NCBI GenBank assembly: GCA_039545315.1 | Contig: BCIM01000001.1 | Span: 420,805-484,804, forward strand | DNA from: Kondoa malvinella | Lineage: Eukaryota > Basidiomycota > Agaricostilbomycetes > Agaricostilbales > Kondoaceae | Reading direction: 5' to 3' | Length of the DNA: 64,000 nucleotides | Part shown: in pieces, positions 1 to 12,139 of the stretch | How positions within the stretch are numbered: the stretch's first letter is position 1 | Layout: each line of letters begins with the position of its first letter | The notes under the pieces: model-generated | Database searches by the model: none | Told to the model about the DNA's origin: nothing | The model's input: only the letters and a program-made list of their open reading frames with translations | Position numbers and translations under genes: made by a program

Positions 1-951
1 TCTTCAGCTACACATCACCCTTCTTACCATCTCAATCATACGGCATGTACCCATAGACTTTCACCAACCAATTCTCAACAGCAAATAATCGTTCAACGCC
101 TGTACAGCATATAGAACATTGTCTCTCGAGTCTGAAGAGGAGCAGGGTGTACTCCAGATAACAGATACTCGCACGGCATCAACGCAGAGTGCGGCAGACC
201 ATTGTGTCTTCCTCGGAAGATTGGATTTTCGGTCTTAGCACGGGTCACTGGGAGCATAGCATATACATGTACTTCAATTAGCATTATCTTGTCTCTTTAG
301 AAAGTCATAGGCGCTCGCAAAGACTTGCCACAGAGACCTTCGAAGGCGGCAGGCCAACAAAGGTTCGAAGCCGTCTTCTTTTTCAAGTCGAGCTGTGTCA
401 TACCTTTTCTTCCCTGTCTGGTGTATACCGCGACTGGCAAGCGCTGCAATCATCAAGCGCTGCAGCATTGCATCCTTTCGCCGGATTGGGATACCAGATC
501 TACTTAGCGCAATTGCAAGACACGGGCCTCTCAAGCATATTCTGGAGAAGCGGCACAAGCAGCTGTGCATCTCGCAAGCTCTTCAGTCGGTCACCAGTCT
601 GTAGGCGCCTCTCTGGCCAGCTGCTGTATTATCCCCAAACAAGCCGAAACCTGGCAATCAAGCCCAACAGCACTGCATTGGCAGAGCAGACCGCGCGCTG
701 CTTCAAGCTTCATATATCTGGTCGCTACTCGCACACAACAACGTCGACTACTCAGCGGAATTAGCCATATTGAACTCCGCTGCGCACAATTTCAAGGAAA
801 CGCCGGCATCCTGTTTGAAGGCTTATCTGCGCCTTGTCAAAACCTGATCCTCAGTCATACGGCTATCAAAACGGCTTCTTCTCTGACTGACGACGCGTAC
901 AAAGGCGGGACATCACGGTCTTGCATTGTCTTTGGGAATTGCATCTAGCAC
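1..951. other. 5' flank of the LisH gene, no gene called
   Basis: I see no convincing gene here. Both strands hold open stretches of up to about 127 codons, but none shows a recognisable domain or splice-linked continuation. The part nearest 952 is most simply the promoter and leader of the downstream LisH-domain gene. A minus-strand stretch near 280-480 has an arginine-rich start that could pass for a mitochondrial presequence, but nothing else supports it. Confidence 0.4.
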
Positions 952-3900
952 ATGTTTTCCTACCAGCAGCAGCCCGGTAGCGTAGCTCCTCCGATGGCCG
1001 CAACGCAATCCATGCCAGCTCAAGACTTTAATGTACAACACAATACTGGATTCCCAAACTTTTCGACGGCAGCGACGCCCAGGTCAAGCGCACCTTTGAA
1101 CGGCGTGCAGCATCAAACCAGCATGGCTCAGAGAATGAGTGGTCCTTCACATTCCGTCAGTCAAGCTATGAACGCGTCTTCACCATTCGCCATGGCAGAT
1201 GGCAGCGAGAGCATATATCAACCTCAGCATCAAGATCTTCCCGGTATGCCTGATCCGCACGCCTCTTCCCAGTCAAGTCGTCACGGTGGTTTGCGGGTCG
1301 ATACACAGATGATGAACGGCGCGGCAAGGTCTCATTCTCAGCCTGGCTTGCCGACGCAGCCGCCTTCAGCTACAATGAATCGTAACTTCAGCTTCAACAC
1401 TCCTACCCTTTCTGGACCATTGCATATGCCTAATGTAGCGAGTCATATGGAAGTCCCTCAGCTAGAAGAAGATCTCTCGTCGCATGTCAATCGCGTCAAC
1501 GTGCCGCAGCCAGTGACGAGCGAAGTCCGACGATCTTTTCACGCTTCTTTATACGCCTATCTGTATCAAACCGGCTTCACGAATGCTGCCAGAGCTTTCT
1601 TCGAACAAGCACCAGACACTCCTGTTCATCCCACCAGCCCACCACCAGGCTCTGCATCTTTCAATATGAAGACCTTTTCTGCAGCAGCGAATGCAGGCAA
1701 TGAGGGACAGGAGCAGGATCTCAATTCACCCAAAAGCCCTAATAGCGCAAATGGCAAGGTGGGAGATGGCGATGACAACATGGGTCGGCAGAGGTCGGGA
1801 GATGGTCGAAACAATACTGCAAACCCAGACAACAACTCCAGCTCAGCCAGCTCTATCGGCTCTACTTCGAGCATCACCTTCAAAACGGACACAATCCGTT
1901 CCGATACCACGCCACCAGCTGCCTTTTCGCCTTCGCATACAGGAGATGCCCAGCCTACTGGTGAAGCACAAGCGAAGCAGAAGACCTCTGATCAATCTGC
2001 AAAACCCCTTCCTCATCCGCTGCTGACTCCGGCTTGCGATATCTGGCAATGGTGGCTAGTGATGACCGATATTCGCCTAGCTCAACAGAACACCGAAGCA
2101 GCTCGCGCCAGTCAAGGTGCACGCAACTTTCTGGCTTCAAAGACAATGCCAGGTCAAAACAGGGTAATTGTCGATTACAGAGCTGCTTCGTTCTGGTTGA
2201 CTGAAACATTGCATAGCAGCCGCTTGTGCCTCTGAACAGCTTCCCTCAACCCCCACACAACGCAAACCAGTCAGAAGGTTTCCCTCAGGCGAATGACCCG
2301 TACTTGAGCGCGCAGCAAGCCGCTCAAAGCGCTCGCCAGTTTGGCCAGCCCGTGAATCAGCCAGGTCATCCTCAGCACATGCAGAATGGCATGGATCAGA
2401 ACGCCTTGCTTGGCCCTGCAGCAGCTCAACAGGCTAGCCTGCGCAATCAAGCTCTGGCCAATAACAACCAAAGGAGAATGGCATCTTCGTGAGTCCAATT
2501 CAAAAGTTGTACGACATAGTCTTAACAGCTTTACAGTCCGCAAGCTATGCATAGCACCTTTCCTGGCCGACCTGCTCAACCGTCGCAACCTCAACCCGTG
2601 GGAATGAGCCCGCATCAGCATCAAATGGCTCAACCCTTCCAGAATCCACAACTCTCGCAGCAGCAACAACAGCAGCAAGCCACGCGTCAAAAGTAAGTCT
2701 TTGAGCGTATCACAGTAGTATGAGGCTGAGGAAATACCATAGCCAACAAAGGCAGGCTGAATTGGCTCAGGCTCAGGCGCAGATGCAAGCTCAAGGCCAC
2801 CTTTCCCGTCCAGCTTCAGCCTCAGGCAATCACGGGGCTATTCAACCGCCTCAGCGGCAACCGTCAAGAGCTGGTCAACATAATGCTGGAAGCCCTCATC
2901 CTTTTCCAGAAATGCCTCATAGCTCCCAAGGCAGCAGTCCAGTCAACACTATGGGATCACCTATGAAGAGACAAAGACGGTTGACAGCGGGAGCCCCTGC
3001 AGAACAGCAGCAGTATATTGGCGGCTCGCCCGGTCCGAATCAGCCTTTCCAGCTGCCTTCTGGCATGGACCCAGCTCAAGCACAACAACACCACCAGCAG
3101 CAGCAGCAAGCTTTCTATCAGGTGAGTACGTAATGCTATCCAGCTTCCTCATGCTCAAGCGCGATTTCTACAGCAACAGCAGATGCAGGCTCAAGGCGGA
3201 CCGCCGGGCATGTCAGCCCAGCAAGCTGCTATGCAAAGAGCGCGCGCCGAGCAGCAAGGTCGTCCAGGCATCCCTCAGCATCCTGGTCAAGCACTCAATG
3301 GCGAGCAGCATGATAACATGATGATGTATCAGCAACATCAAATGCAGCAGCAACAACAGAAGCAGCAAATACAAGCTCAGCAGCAGGCTATGCTTCGGGC
3401 GCAGTCTAATTCAAGTCCTATGATGCCGAACAGCATGCCTCAAGGACGACCAGGTTCGCCTGGCATGCACATGCAACAGATCGGCCCGCATGGTGAGTGA
3501 AAGCTCGGCGAATACTTGAATGATATCTGATGCGCTTTATAGGTCGCATGGTATCAGGACCGCCTGAATCTCGCGAGGTCACGTATCCTGAAGGTTATAT
3601 GCCGCCTCCTTCCAGTCTGCCTAACGGTCAACCGGCTGTTCGACGATTCGCTCCTCAGCCGAATGGTACATCCAACCCAGCTGGTCCCTCTCAAGCATAT
3701 CCAAGTGCTCCAACGCCGAAAGGCGATTCTCCTCTTCTCGGTCCAGTCCAAATTGGGACGCCTCGAACGCCTCAGATTAATGGGAATGGCACGCCGAATG
3801 CTAATCAACGAGGATCCAGGAAGCGGACAGCCGATGGGATTGCTGCAAAGGAAGGCGGTGCCAAAGTAAGTCTATTGAAGATCTGTCAGTTACTTGACTC

Positions 3901-4324
3901 ATGCATGTCCTAAAGAACCAGCGCTTGTCCACGAGTCCAAAAGGCGGCAAAGAACGTAACCAAAGTCCAAAAGGCAAAACGGCCAAGGTTGACCAAGCGG
4001 AAGATGCTGGTCCAACAGCTGCGGAGCACAACAACATGCACTTTGAAGGCCGTGCCGGAGTCGGGCATCCGATGCCAATCGGCCCTCTGGAGGTAGGTCC
4101 CTTCTCATCACGTACTGTCTTATGCTGACTTTCCCGTCCTTCAGCCGCAAAACGCACCATTCTCGACAGACTTTTTCGGGTCCGAAATGTCGTTCCCTAC
4201 TTTCGAGGTGCCAACGAATGGCGATGACATATTCGATGTGAGGCCTTCCCTTTCAGCATGCTTTCTTGCATCTCATACAACCTCGCAGATGTTTATCGAA
4301 ACTGACACCAATATGCCTGCGTAG
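952..4324 (+). CDS. LisH-domain glutamine-rich transcriptional regulator (Flo8/SSDP-like)
   Basis: Nine exons join to about 988 residues: 952-2163, 2217-2488, 2537-2692, 2743-3121, 3174-3492, 3543-3865, 3916-4092, 4145-4237 and 4289-4324. All phases close. A LisH dimerisation motif lies at about residues 187-222 (SEVRRSFHASLYAYLYQTGF, then AARAFFEQAP). A short conserved Trp-rich segment, DIWQWWLVMTDIRLAQ, follows at about 362-380. The rest is low-complexity Gln/Pro/Ser with several polyQ runs, including 2659-2678 and 3098-3110. A basic stretch near the end of exon 6 (RGSRKR) and lysine-rich exon 7 could be a nuclear signal. LisH plus long polyQ is the architecture of fungal Flo8/Som1 regulators and animal SSDP proteins, so a nuclear co-regulator role is inferred. 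The first ATG of the LisH frame was chosen as start; upstream non-coding exons are possible. Confidence 0.8.
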
Positions 4325-4749
4325 AATCTCGTTTCTCGTTCAAGCTCTTTCTCTCTTCCAAAAGTCGTTCCTGGCATTCAGGCATTCTCATCTGTACTGT
4401 TGAGCAGTATCGGGCATAAAAGTATCTATCATCGGTCGTGGGTTGTAGCAGGTGTTCTTCTCTCTTTCTTTATCTGAGCGACGCATATGTTGGGTTATTA
4501 GGGTTCTGTTAACCGATGTCATTTGTTCGTCGCGGTATCAGTAGGCGCCGCTGGGGGCAAGCTCTTTTTATATTCTTGTAATCTATTTGAACCAATGTAG
4601 ACGTTTCTTTCACGGCCAGTATCAACGACATTTGGATCTTGTATTAAATGCACTGGAGTAACAACACCCCTTTGGTAACCTTACTGACAATGCTTATTGA
4701 CTTCTATGAGAATAGACTGGAGAAACGAGAATAGTGTCCTTGTGCTTGC
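4325..4749. other. Convergent 3' flanks
   Basis: This 425-base gap lies between the stop of the LisH gene on + and the stop of the secreted-protein gene on -. It is T-rich on + and should hold the two 3' untranslated regions. I see no gene, repeat or structured RNA in it. Confidence 0.6.
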
Positions 4750-5690
4750 TTAGAGGAAAGCGAAAGCTGCAGTTGCGAAACCGGTCAAGCTGATCATAAC
4801 CATAGCTGGGTTGATGATACTGGCTCCGGAAGGCGCAAACACATTTGGCGCCCGAGTTTGCGATCTATTTGAAGGATTAGGCCAAGAATACACATAGAAC
4901 TGTATTGAAACGAACGGGAAGAAGGTCGGGGTAGTCGACTCTGTGTTGCTCGGTGCGCCCTCGCCCTCATTGGCTGCTCCTTCGCCAACTGCTATCACAC
5001 TGCTGGCGGCTGCCGATGACGATGTAGCGGCTGATGTTATTGTGTTGCTAGTCATGCTGGTAGTCGAGACCACCGCTGAAGTAGACGAAGCGGCATCCAG
5101 AGTCGCCGTTGCGATCGGTGCCAGGGACTGCTGGAAGTACGAATAGACGTTCGCTGCTGGATTTGCGTAATTGCAGTATGCCTGTTTTCCTTCGTAAGAT
5201 GGAAGGAAACAGACATCTTTAAATAGCTTACGTTGTTCAAATCAAGCGCACAGCTCATTGTGCCTCCATCGGCCTGCTCAGCCTGCCATACTCCTGCGTT
5301 GGCGACTGCCGTGAACCCTGTGACATAATATTCGATCAAAACTACGTCTTCGGCGCGCTTAAGATTCGCCTACCTGGGACAGCTGGGTCCGCATAGGCGC
5401 CAATGATCTGTTGTATTCGTCAGAACATGTTTCCACTTGACTGTGTTTGGGCCATACAGTCGTTTCAGCGCCTCCTAAAGCTGCCGCACCACCTTGAATC
5501 GACAGAGATAAAGCGCCAGCATCCACGTAGGTCTGAGGAATGAACAACGGGACTAGGATAGGGCAAAGACCCGTAGATCAGCCAAGAAGTTGCGTCTAAC
5601 GAGACTTAGAGATTTACCTTCTTCTTGTGCAGCGACGCTCGCAAACAGCGCGCTCAAAGCTAAAAGACTCAATTTCTGCTGCGTGTGCAT
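4750..5690 (-). CDS. Small secreted protein with GPI-type C-terminus
   Basis: The ATG at 5690 opens a clear signal peptide (MHTQQKLSLLALSALFASVA, cleavage likely after AAQ). About four introns separate short exons that join to segments such as FIPQTYVDAGALSLSIQGGA, then IIGAYADPAVPGFTAVANAG, then GGTMSCALDLNNAYCNYANP. A Ser/Thr/Ala-rich stretch follows. The last ~20 residues are hydrophobic (NPAMVMISLTGFATAAFAFL) behind SGAS, a plausible omega site, so a GPI-anchored cell-wall or plasma-membrane protein is inferred. Two cysteines flank the conserved-looking core. I do not recognise the family. The intron set near 5340-5600 was chosen because it keeps one frame and uses GT/AG ends; exact ends there are less certain than the two termini. 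Confidence 0.6.
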
Positions 5691-6183
5691 TCTTTTATCG
5701 AGTCGAGTTGGAAGTTGGGAGCCAAGCCTTCGACGCATGTTTTTTCGCGGTGCTCGGAGCCATGCCTGGTTTCGGCCTGCAATCCTTTGTGTATGCGTCT
5801 ACCAGCTTGCCATCACTGTTATCACTGCTTGATCTGCTTGAAATCTTCTCCTCCTTCGCTGCCAGATCGTGGCAGCATGACGTCTCGTCCGGATGCCGCA
5901 GCGCGACGGTGTTATCTTCAATACTTAAACTATACTGTGCTCTGCTTTGCTTGTCGTCCTTCTTTCCTGTTGCTCCATTACCTCGGTGACCGCAAACTCC
6001 AGCTGCATGACTCTCAGCGATTGTATCCGTTGAACTGCTCTTACCCCTTTACTCAATTCCCTTGATCTGCATCCGGTCTCATCAACACGGCGCTGTCTCT
6101 TCTAGCTGTTTCACGGCGAGATTAATCTACAGATTGTCTGCCAGTTTGCATTTACAACTCTAGATGCGGCTACAATATACAGA
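5691..6183. other. Promoter region of the secreted-protein gene
   Basis: Nearly 500 bases between the start of the secreted-protein gene and the stop of the C2H2 gene, both on -. The + strand is C/T-rich (so - is purine-rich). Open stretches here show no domain. I see no gene. Confidence 0.5.
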
Positions 6184-7582
6184 TCAATTTCTCTTGCGCC
6201 ATCTGCCGCTCAGTGGGGCAAATTGCTCGCTCTCGATTTCTTCATAATCCTTGTGCATGGTTTTCATATGGGTTCGTTTCTATACATGAAAGATCTCAGA
6301 TGGCTACAATTGGCCCAGACCGGTTCGGATGAAACGCCTACCTGGTCCATTCTAACCGCAGGCCAACCTTTCTTGACGCCCTCGTTGCGTTCACATTCAG
6401 GATCATCGCAGTACACTTGCTCGCCTTCGCTGTGAAAGGTTGCAAAATGTTTGTTCATCTGAGAATGGAATTCAGGCTTTCGCTGGAAATTGACCAATAG
6501 TCGAGGAGGCTCACATCATATTTACGCGCGAATGGCTTGCCGCATTCTGGATCGGTGCAAATGAATGGCTTAGCGGCGCTGCCAGAGGCCGGACGCTTCA
6601 CAATGCCTAATGGCTTGGCTGGTCCCGCTGAGGTTTCAGCTGGGTGAGCTCTGTCGGGCTGCTGTGTCGGTCGGAAAGGTCGCATCAGCCCTGTCGACAT
6701 GCTTGGGCCTTTCCTGGAAATAACTGTCGTTCTTGAAGGGTTGCTAGAGGGTTGGCCGAGACGAGCGGAATCATTTGCCTGAGCAGGTGAGCAGCGCAAA
6801 GGATTGGGCGAGTCACGTACTGGTCGGCGTGTTGGAGCAGGTCCAGCGGCGATTGCCAGGGTGGCAAGAGCATCGAGGCCCGCAAGGCCAGTCTGTCGCG
6901 ATTGTCAGCTATTGAATGGGACAAGTCGTCATAATCAACTCACTTCAGGAGCTCTCGGAACGAATGAAGACGCATCAGCAAGCCTAGAAAGCGGCTGTAC
7001 GTATGTAAGTAAACCACAACATCGATTATGCGACGTTACCAACCCCGTTATCCACGGTCGGAGGCGCCCGATTATCGTGATTGTGATCCTGGTGGTCTTT
7101 CAAATGCTGTAAACGGACACGATGAGCTGCTGGAGCCACGAGGGCCACCAGTGTTTTCGAAACTGACCTGCTCCACGACCTCGCTACCAAACAAACCTTT
7201 GCAGTAAGGGCAGCGAAAGACCTTCGGCGCAGGCGAAACAAGATGACCACCCTGGCCAATAGGGTGTTGCTGCTATTTCAATCTCATTAGCCGAGTGCCA
7301 GCCGGAAAGAGTCATCCTTACAAGATGTTCAGGCTGGTTGTGGGTTGCGACAATGGCAGGGTTCTGAGTACCAGTCTCCAGCCAGGTTCAGTATTGGTCC
7401 AGCATCAATATGAAGAACCGAATGCCTACTTGAGGTCGCTGTTGTTGCCGCCTAGAGAGATTCAACGCTCTCTGCATCATTGATCAGAATCAGCCTTCCA
7501 GCGATGGTCTCTGTTGCTGAGAACGTACCGCGCCAGGGCTAGCCGAAGCGGCACGAGGCTGGACTTCAGATAGAGTAGACAT
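6184..7582 (-). CDS. C2H2 zinc-finger protein
   Basis: Several short exons on - join to a protein with at least two zinc-finger units. One is split by an intron: RCPYCKGLFGSEVVEQ ends one exon and HLKDHQDHNHD begins the next, together a C2H2 finger. Another lies near the C-terminus: ICTDPECGKPFARKYD joins across a 34-base intron to RKPEFHSQMNKHFATFH. A further cysteine pair (CDDPEC) and His pairs (THMKTMH) follow, and the protein ends GRWRKRN at the TGA of 6186-6184. The ATG at 7582 (MSTLSEVQPRAA) was chosen as start; exons between 7370 and 7530 are uncertain. A nucleic-acid-binding role is inferred from the fingers alone. I cannot assign an orthologue. Confidence 0.65.
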
Positions 7583-7863
7583 ATCCGACAACGCTCAGAA
7601 AGAGAGATTGAATGACGGTATGAAAGAAGCCGGCAATCGTCAAAAACAACCATCGGCAGGAAGCACAAAGGGGTCTCCGGGCGTGGCTGAAGTATAGTAG
7701 GCGACAAGAAGCCCCGGAGGCAGCCAGGCCAAGAGAGAGCAGAACAGCCGAAATCATGCCTAGTCCAAGATCAAGGGAGTAGGAAAGGCTAAGGGAGCGC
7801 AAGCGCCGACGCATGCAGTGGTACCCACACGCAGCATCGCTATACCCAAAGACTATACAAGGC

Positions 7864-9110
7864 TCACTGGAGCGACTTGCGATGCAAACTTGGAAAGACT
7901 TCATTCCGGGTCCGCACGACTTTTGTTGACTCTGTGGGTGTTGAGAATGTTAGGAGCGGTAAAGCCAAGTCAGGAAGTACTGACTGCAAAGCATGCTCGA
8001 AAAACCCTTCCAAAGAGGTTTTGCCAGCTTCTACCCATTGATCTTCCGACAAATCTACAGAGCCTTGGTATAGCTCGTCTTCGAATTTGTGATCCTTGAC
8101 CTCCCCAAGACCGCGCATATGGCTGAGTATCGCTTGATGAAAATGCCATCTGAGCAATACATCGGACGGGCGATCATTTTCGTCTGCTTCATATCGTGAA
8201 AGCCGATCGCTAATTTGACCAATCTGAAGTCCGGCGGTCGTCGCTGTTTGTTCTGCCACGAGCGAGAAGGGTACGATTCGGTAATTGTCCTGCAGCAGAA
8301 GGTGAGCTTTTGAGATGCTGCATCAATATGGGCTGCCCACTTCAACATCGAACGCAAAGTGAAACGAATCGAAAAGAGTATGAACATGAGATGCGAGTGT
8401 GATACCGTTCTCCAGCGTATCAAGCGCTTCCTGCAAGCGAAGGGAAGAACTTTGCAAAGCCGAATTCTCTAATTGCGCCATCTGCTCCAGGGACAGATGT
8501 ATCAGCTCGTGATTGCCACGAGGTACACTTGCTCACAACTTGAGGCAACGTCACAGGCACTATGTGAGAGGCATGGAGTCCAATGAAGTCAAAGGTCGCC
8601 ATGCCAGTAGCTACACAGCACGCGTCTCTGATCTTGATACTTTGACTCCATGGTAGCCGCTAGTAGCTAGGATGAGCACACGAACTGGCTGCACGAGATA
8701 GACAAACGCGGGGCGTAGTGCTTGGCGTGAGTGAGCGAAAATGGCTTTGTGTGGTAGAAAGCGTGACCGGGCAAGTTGACAGCTGAGAAGATGCTACGTA
8801 ATACTCGCCCAATGGTAAAGGTGCAGATGAGCTTGCGGCAAGACATGATTGAGAGTCACGGTTGACGAGACACCAATCGTCTGGCAGTGCAGATGTGTCA
8901 AAGCACAGTTGCAAAGCCGAGTAAAACTTCGCCTGCGTCCAGAGTTCCTTGCATTGCCATAGACCTGATGGGATTGCGCGTCAACAGCAATCGTTTGACG
9001 AGCCAGAGCAATCAAAGCACACCAGCGACGACTGAAGGAGGGGATGTGGTGTAATCGTAGACAGTCACGTTACGTGGCAGACTGCGCAGTATTCCAGGTC
9101 GAGCAGTCAT
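7864..9110 (-). CDS. Fungal HNH_2-type nuclease-domain protein, possibly damaged
   Basis: Starting at the ATG of 9110 (MTARPGILRSLPRNVTVYD), spliced segments give the hallmarks of the fungal HNH_2 family. CCVATG supplies the C-x-x-TG start of the fold. LHASHIVPVTLPQ is the AHIIP-like first His motif. ENGITLASHVHTLFDSF is the N...H...FD motif. DNYRIVPFSL closes the fold. The C-terminal exon (7864-8259) continues with LLRWHFHQAILSHMRG. In family terms this is a predicted metal-dependent nuclease fold of unknown substrate. An in-frame TGA at 8335-8333 interrupts the run from the FD motif to the YRI motif. It could be removed by a 45-base intron, but that intron would delete the conserved strand after FD. 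Another required intron near 8520 is only about 31 bases. The gene may be decaying. Confidence 0.6.
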
Positions 9111-9513
9111 TCTTAGCACTCCTTGAAGTTCTCGATTCTACATAGACTCTGTCGATGTGAGAGGACAAGAGTCTTCGAGCAGGCTCGTCACAAGCCCTCC
9201 GCTGACTCCGTGTGTAATTGCTATGCGAAGAGCGGCCAAGGCCAGCAGCCTGAGGAATTTGAAGCGATTACACACGCGTCACGGTGCAAACAAGACAGAT
9301 ACTGAGAACTTGGCTATCGTTGAGCAAGAGACGTCTCAAACTTTGAGCGAACGAGACCATCACGACATCATGCGAAAGCCAAGCTGCAGGTAGGCGTATC
9401 TATGAAGCAGATTGGAAGTCCATGCCAAAGCGTAGACTGCCCTACTTCCGCAGCAATGACAGAGAGTACAATCCAAATCTTGCATTGCAACCCGCTTACA
9501 TCGATGAACCTTC
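9111..9513. other. Promoter region of the HNH_2 gene
   Basis: About 400 bases between the HNH_2 gene start and the eIF3m stop, both on -. Short open stretches on + have no domain. Nothing else recognised. Confidence 0.5.
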
Positions 9514-10890
9514 TCAAGCGCCAACCTCGACCTCTTTCTCCCCAGTCACGTTCCTCAACGAGCTCATCACTCCATCCAAACCTTTCCTAGCAGCCAACAA
9601 TTTCCCTTGAATGACTTTCCATTGCTCTAATTTCTTTTCCTTGTCTGAATTCGGTAGGGAAGCTTCCAAGCTTGCATAGGCCGAAGAAAGGACAGAAATG
9701 CTTTTACTGGGTTGATGAAGGCGTGCTTGGATGAGTTTAGCTTTGATTGCTATAGAACAAAAACATTTAACAAAGTTCAAAGATCAGAGGAAAGGAAACG
9801 AACCATCAATAACGACAACTTCTACGTCTTCTTCCTCTGCGCCTGCACCCGTCGCACCAGATACTTCGCTGTACGAAACCTTCTTCCCTACTTGAGCGGA
9901 AAGCAATTTCGCTAATGCAAGTGAAGTCCTTTTGCTGTTCAACACGGTTTCGTTGACAGTTGGTAATCCGCTCTCTTCCAATCCAGATGCATCAGACGAG
10001 TTTGAAAAGAGGTAAGAGACGAGTTTCTGTTCCGGCAGGGTGGGTAAGGATTGAGGGAAAGTGAAAACGGTAGGTTGGTTCAGCGCTAATCTGACATGGA
10101 TGCGTTGTAGCTTTTGTGCAGTAGCCGAGTCTGATTTAGACGAGTAGACGGAAGAAGGGTTAAAGTAAGCTTGGAGGACGGAATAGGCTGCTGCGTTGTT
10201 TTCAGCTTCGAGCAGCGAAGCGATGATGCGTTCCATGTATTGTTCTGCATCGGTGACTGGTAGATCCCAATGAGCGAATGTAGATGGTAAGCTTGGCAGC
10301 GAGTCGAGGTGAGTGATGGCGAAATCAGGCGAAGAGATGAGTTTGGAAATGAGTTGCTGCCTGACTGATTGAGGTGAAGCTGGAGTGATGAAATGGAGAG
10401 CGGGTGAGAGGGTTGATGGGTTGTTGACTGATGCGATGAGGGTGCTCAAAAGGGCAGAGAGCTTTTCTGATGCCGGATCCGAATAGACTGAATGTAGGGT
10501 TGCCAGGTACAGGTTAACAAACTCCAATTGAGCTGTTGCGCATTTCGTCAGAGGATCATCAGACACGATAGAAAGCAGAGACTGACTGTTTTGCTGCAGA
10601 GCATTCACGGCGTTCGCCTGACTTTTCAACAAGCCGTCAATCTTGGCTAGAACAGCTTCCTGCCCTTGCTCGGGTGTGCCGTCTTGGGCGGATCTAGCTA
10701 CTTGATTGTATTCTTCAATGAAAGCTGGTCTGGCCGAGTCTGAGCTGCATACAGCTGGAGAAAGCGATAATAGTTGAGCGAGGTTGGCAATTTGCCTTTC
10801 AAAGGGATCCAACAAGATGGCGACTGCGCCGCCTGGCATGGCCTGCGTGTAAGAAGTGTCAAACACGGATTGCGACTGCGTTGAAGTCAT
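9514..10890 (-). CDS. Translation initiation factor eIF3 subunit M (PCI domain)
   Basis: Two exons (9804-10890 and 9514-9749) join in phase to about 440 residues, the usual eIF3m length. The protein is helical throughout. The C-terminal third fits a PCI domain, ending in the winged-helix signature that spans the splice site: EVVVIDAIKAKLIQARLHQP. This block, with a following KLEQWKVIQGKLLAARKGL helix, matches the eIF3m end, where a VI-AI-KLI-ARL-Q pattern precedes a Trp-containing helix. eIF3m is part of the eIF3 scaffold that recruits the 40S ribosome and binds eIF3f directly. Its start codon lies 67 bases from the divergent eIF3f start. The ATG at 10890 (MTSTQSQSVFD) was chosen because the frame upstream has no ATG. 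Another PCI protein (CSN7, Rpn) is less likely. Confidence 0.8.
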
Positions 10891-10957
10891 TCTGAGGTGG
10901 TTGCTGCTATAGTTCAAAAATTCTGCAGTTGCAATTGCCTTTTGTCCGCATTATACC
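10891..10957. promoter_or_regulatory. Shared divergent promoter of eIF3m and eIF3f
   Basis: Only 67 bases separate the two start codons, so both 5' leaders and the core promoters must lie here or overlap coding DNA. The segment is AT-rich with a TATA-like element (CATTATACC) near the eIF3f side. Co-expression is inferred from geometry and function. Confidence 0.6.
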
Positions 10958-12139
10958 ATGTCGCTGTTCCCTTCAAGCAGTGCGAGCAGCAGCACAGGGA
11001 CTGCTTATAACCCTACAGTCAACTTGACGGCTATTCCTCTGGCTTCAATTTTGGATCACCATCTCAGGCGACCTCAAGAGCAGGACAGAGTATTTGGCAC
11101 GCTCTTGGGCTTCAGGTCTCCTTCATCAAACAAAGTCACTGTTACGGCTACTTTGGGCCTTCCATATGGCTTGACCGCGTCAAACGACCTCAAGATTGAC
11201 TTTGAAGACTTGGAAAATGAGAAAACCATGCTTTTATTGTCGAAAGCGCTCTCGCTCGGCTCAGCAGCGCAAGGCACTTCATCAACTCCCTTGCTTTCAT
11301 CCACTTCAACCGCTGCTCTGCCAGATGGAACAGCGACTTCAGCTCAAGACGTTTCCGTCGTAGGCTGGTACACGACTAACCCAAACCTCAACTCGTACAC
11401 TCCTCTCATTCACGACCGATACACTTCTCGAACACAAGGAGCGGCCATTCACCTTACCCTCGATGTCGAAACTCTACAAGCCAAAACTTACGTCGCTGCT
11501 TCCGGCATGGGCTCACAGCCTAGGAATGCCCTCTTTGTTCCAGTCAAGAACCATTTCGAAGCTTTGACCGAGTCTGAACGACCTGCTCGTATGTCCCTTC
11601 TTCCCTCGTTAGACCCATGCTAAACCCTTGCCCAGTCGATTTATTACTAAACCAATCGAAATCTCCTCTCACTCCAGCGACACCACTAGCGACCTTCTCT
11701 TCTCTCCTCTCAACACTCTCCAAAATGCTAGACACTGTTCTCGCTCATGTGGAAACCATACTCTCCACTGGCGACTTGTCAAAAGCTGATCCGGATCTCG
11801 CCAATTTCCTCTTGGACACTTTGGGCAACGTCGTTTTGCCTTCTATACCGACCAAGGATGGTGAAAATGGCTGGGAGGGAGAAATGGAGAGTCATTTGGC
11901 GGTTCGTTCTTTCCCCTTTTTCAAGTCAGAAGAAATGTTGATTTGTGTGGATAGGATGTGATGATGTTGAGCTACTTGAGCAACTTGGCGAAATACCAAA
12001 TGGATCTATCGGGTTCGTCATGTCGGTCTCTAAAGCGCTATCTGTGCTGACAGGGCTCCACAACCGTCCAGCACGTCTGGCTCTTCTGCCAGACCACAAG
12101 CAGAACCAGCAGGATTACGGTTTCGCACAGCAATCTTGA
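10958..12139 (+). CDS. Translation initiation factor eIF3 subunit F (MPN domain)
   Basis: Four exons (10958-11588, 11636-11901, 11955-12012, 12054-12139) give 346 residues with all phases closing. The N-terminal half is an MPN domain: ILDHHLRRPQEQDRVFGTLL is the typical strand-helix start, and VVGWYTTNPNLNSYTPLIH is the core. The catalytic JAMM His-x-His-Asp set is absent: the GW-x(n) loop reads GWYTTN, as expected for the structural MPN- eIF3f rather than the deubiquitinase-like MPN+ proteins. After a linker, LLSTLSKMLDTVLAHVE and DVMMLSYLSNLAKYQMDLS form the C-terminal helices used in the eIF3 helical bundle. eIF3f stabilises eIF3 together with eIF3m and eIF3h. The divergent neighbour is eIF3m. 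Confidence 0.85.

Noticed and set aside
354..372. GGTTCGAAGCC resembling a tRNA T-arm
   Set aside because: No acceptor stem, D-arm or anticodon arm could be paired around it.
274..570. Minus-strand open frame with a presequence-like arginine-rich start
   Set aside because: No domain, no splice continuation and no conserved motif. It lies in the likely leader of the LisH gene.
7566..7904. Minus-strand open frame upstream of the C2H2 gene
   Set aside because: It overlaps the C2H2 start and the HNH_2 stop, has no ATG-linked domain and looks like a chance frame.
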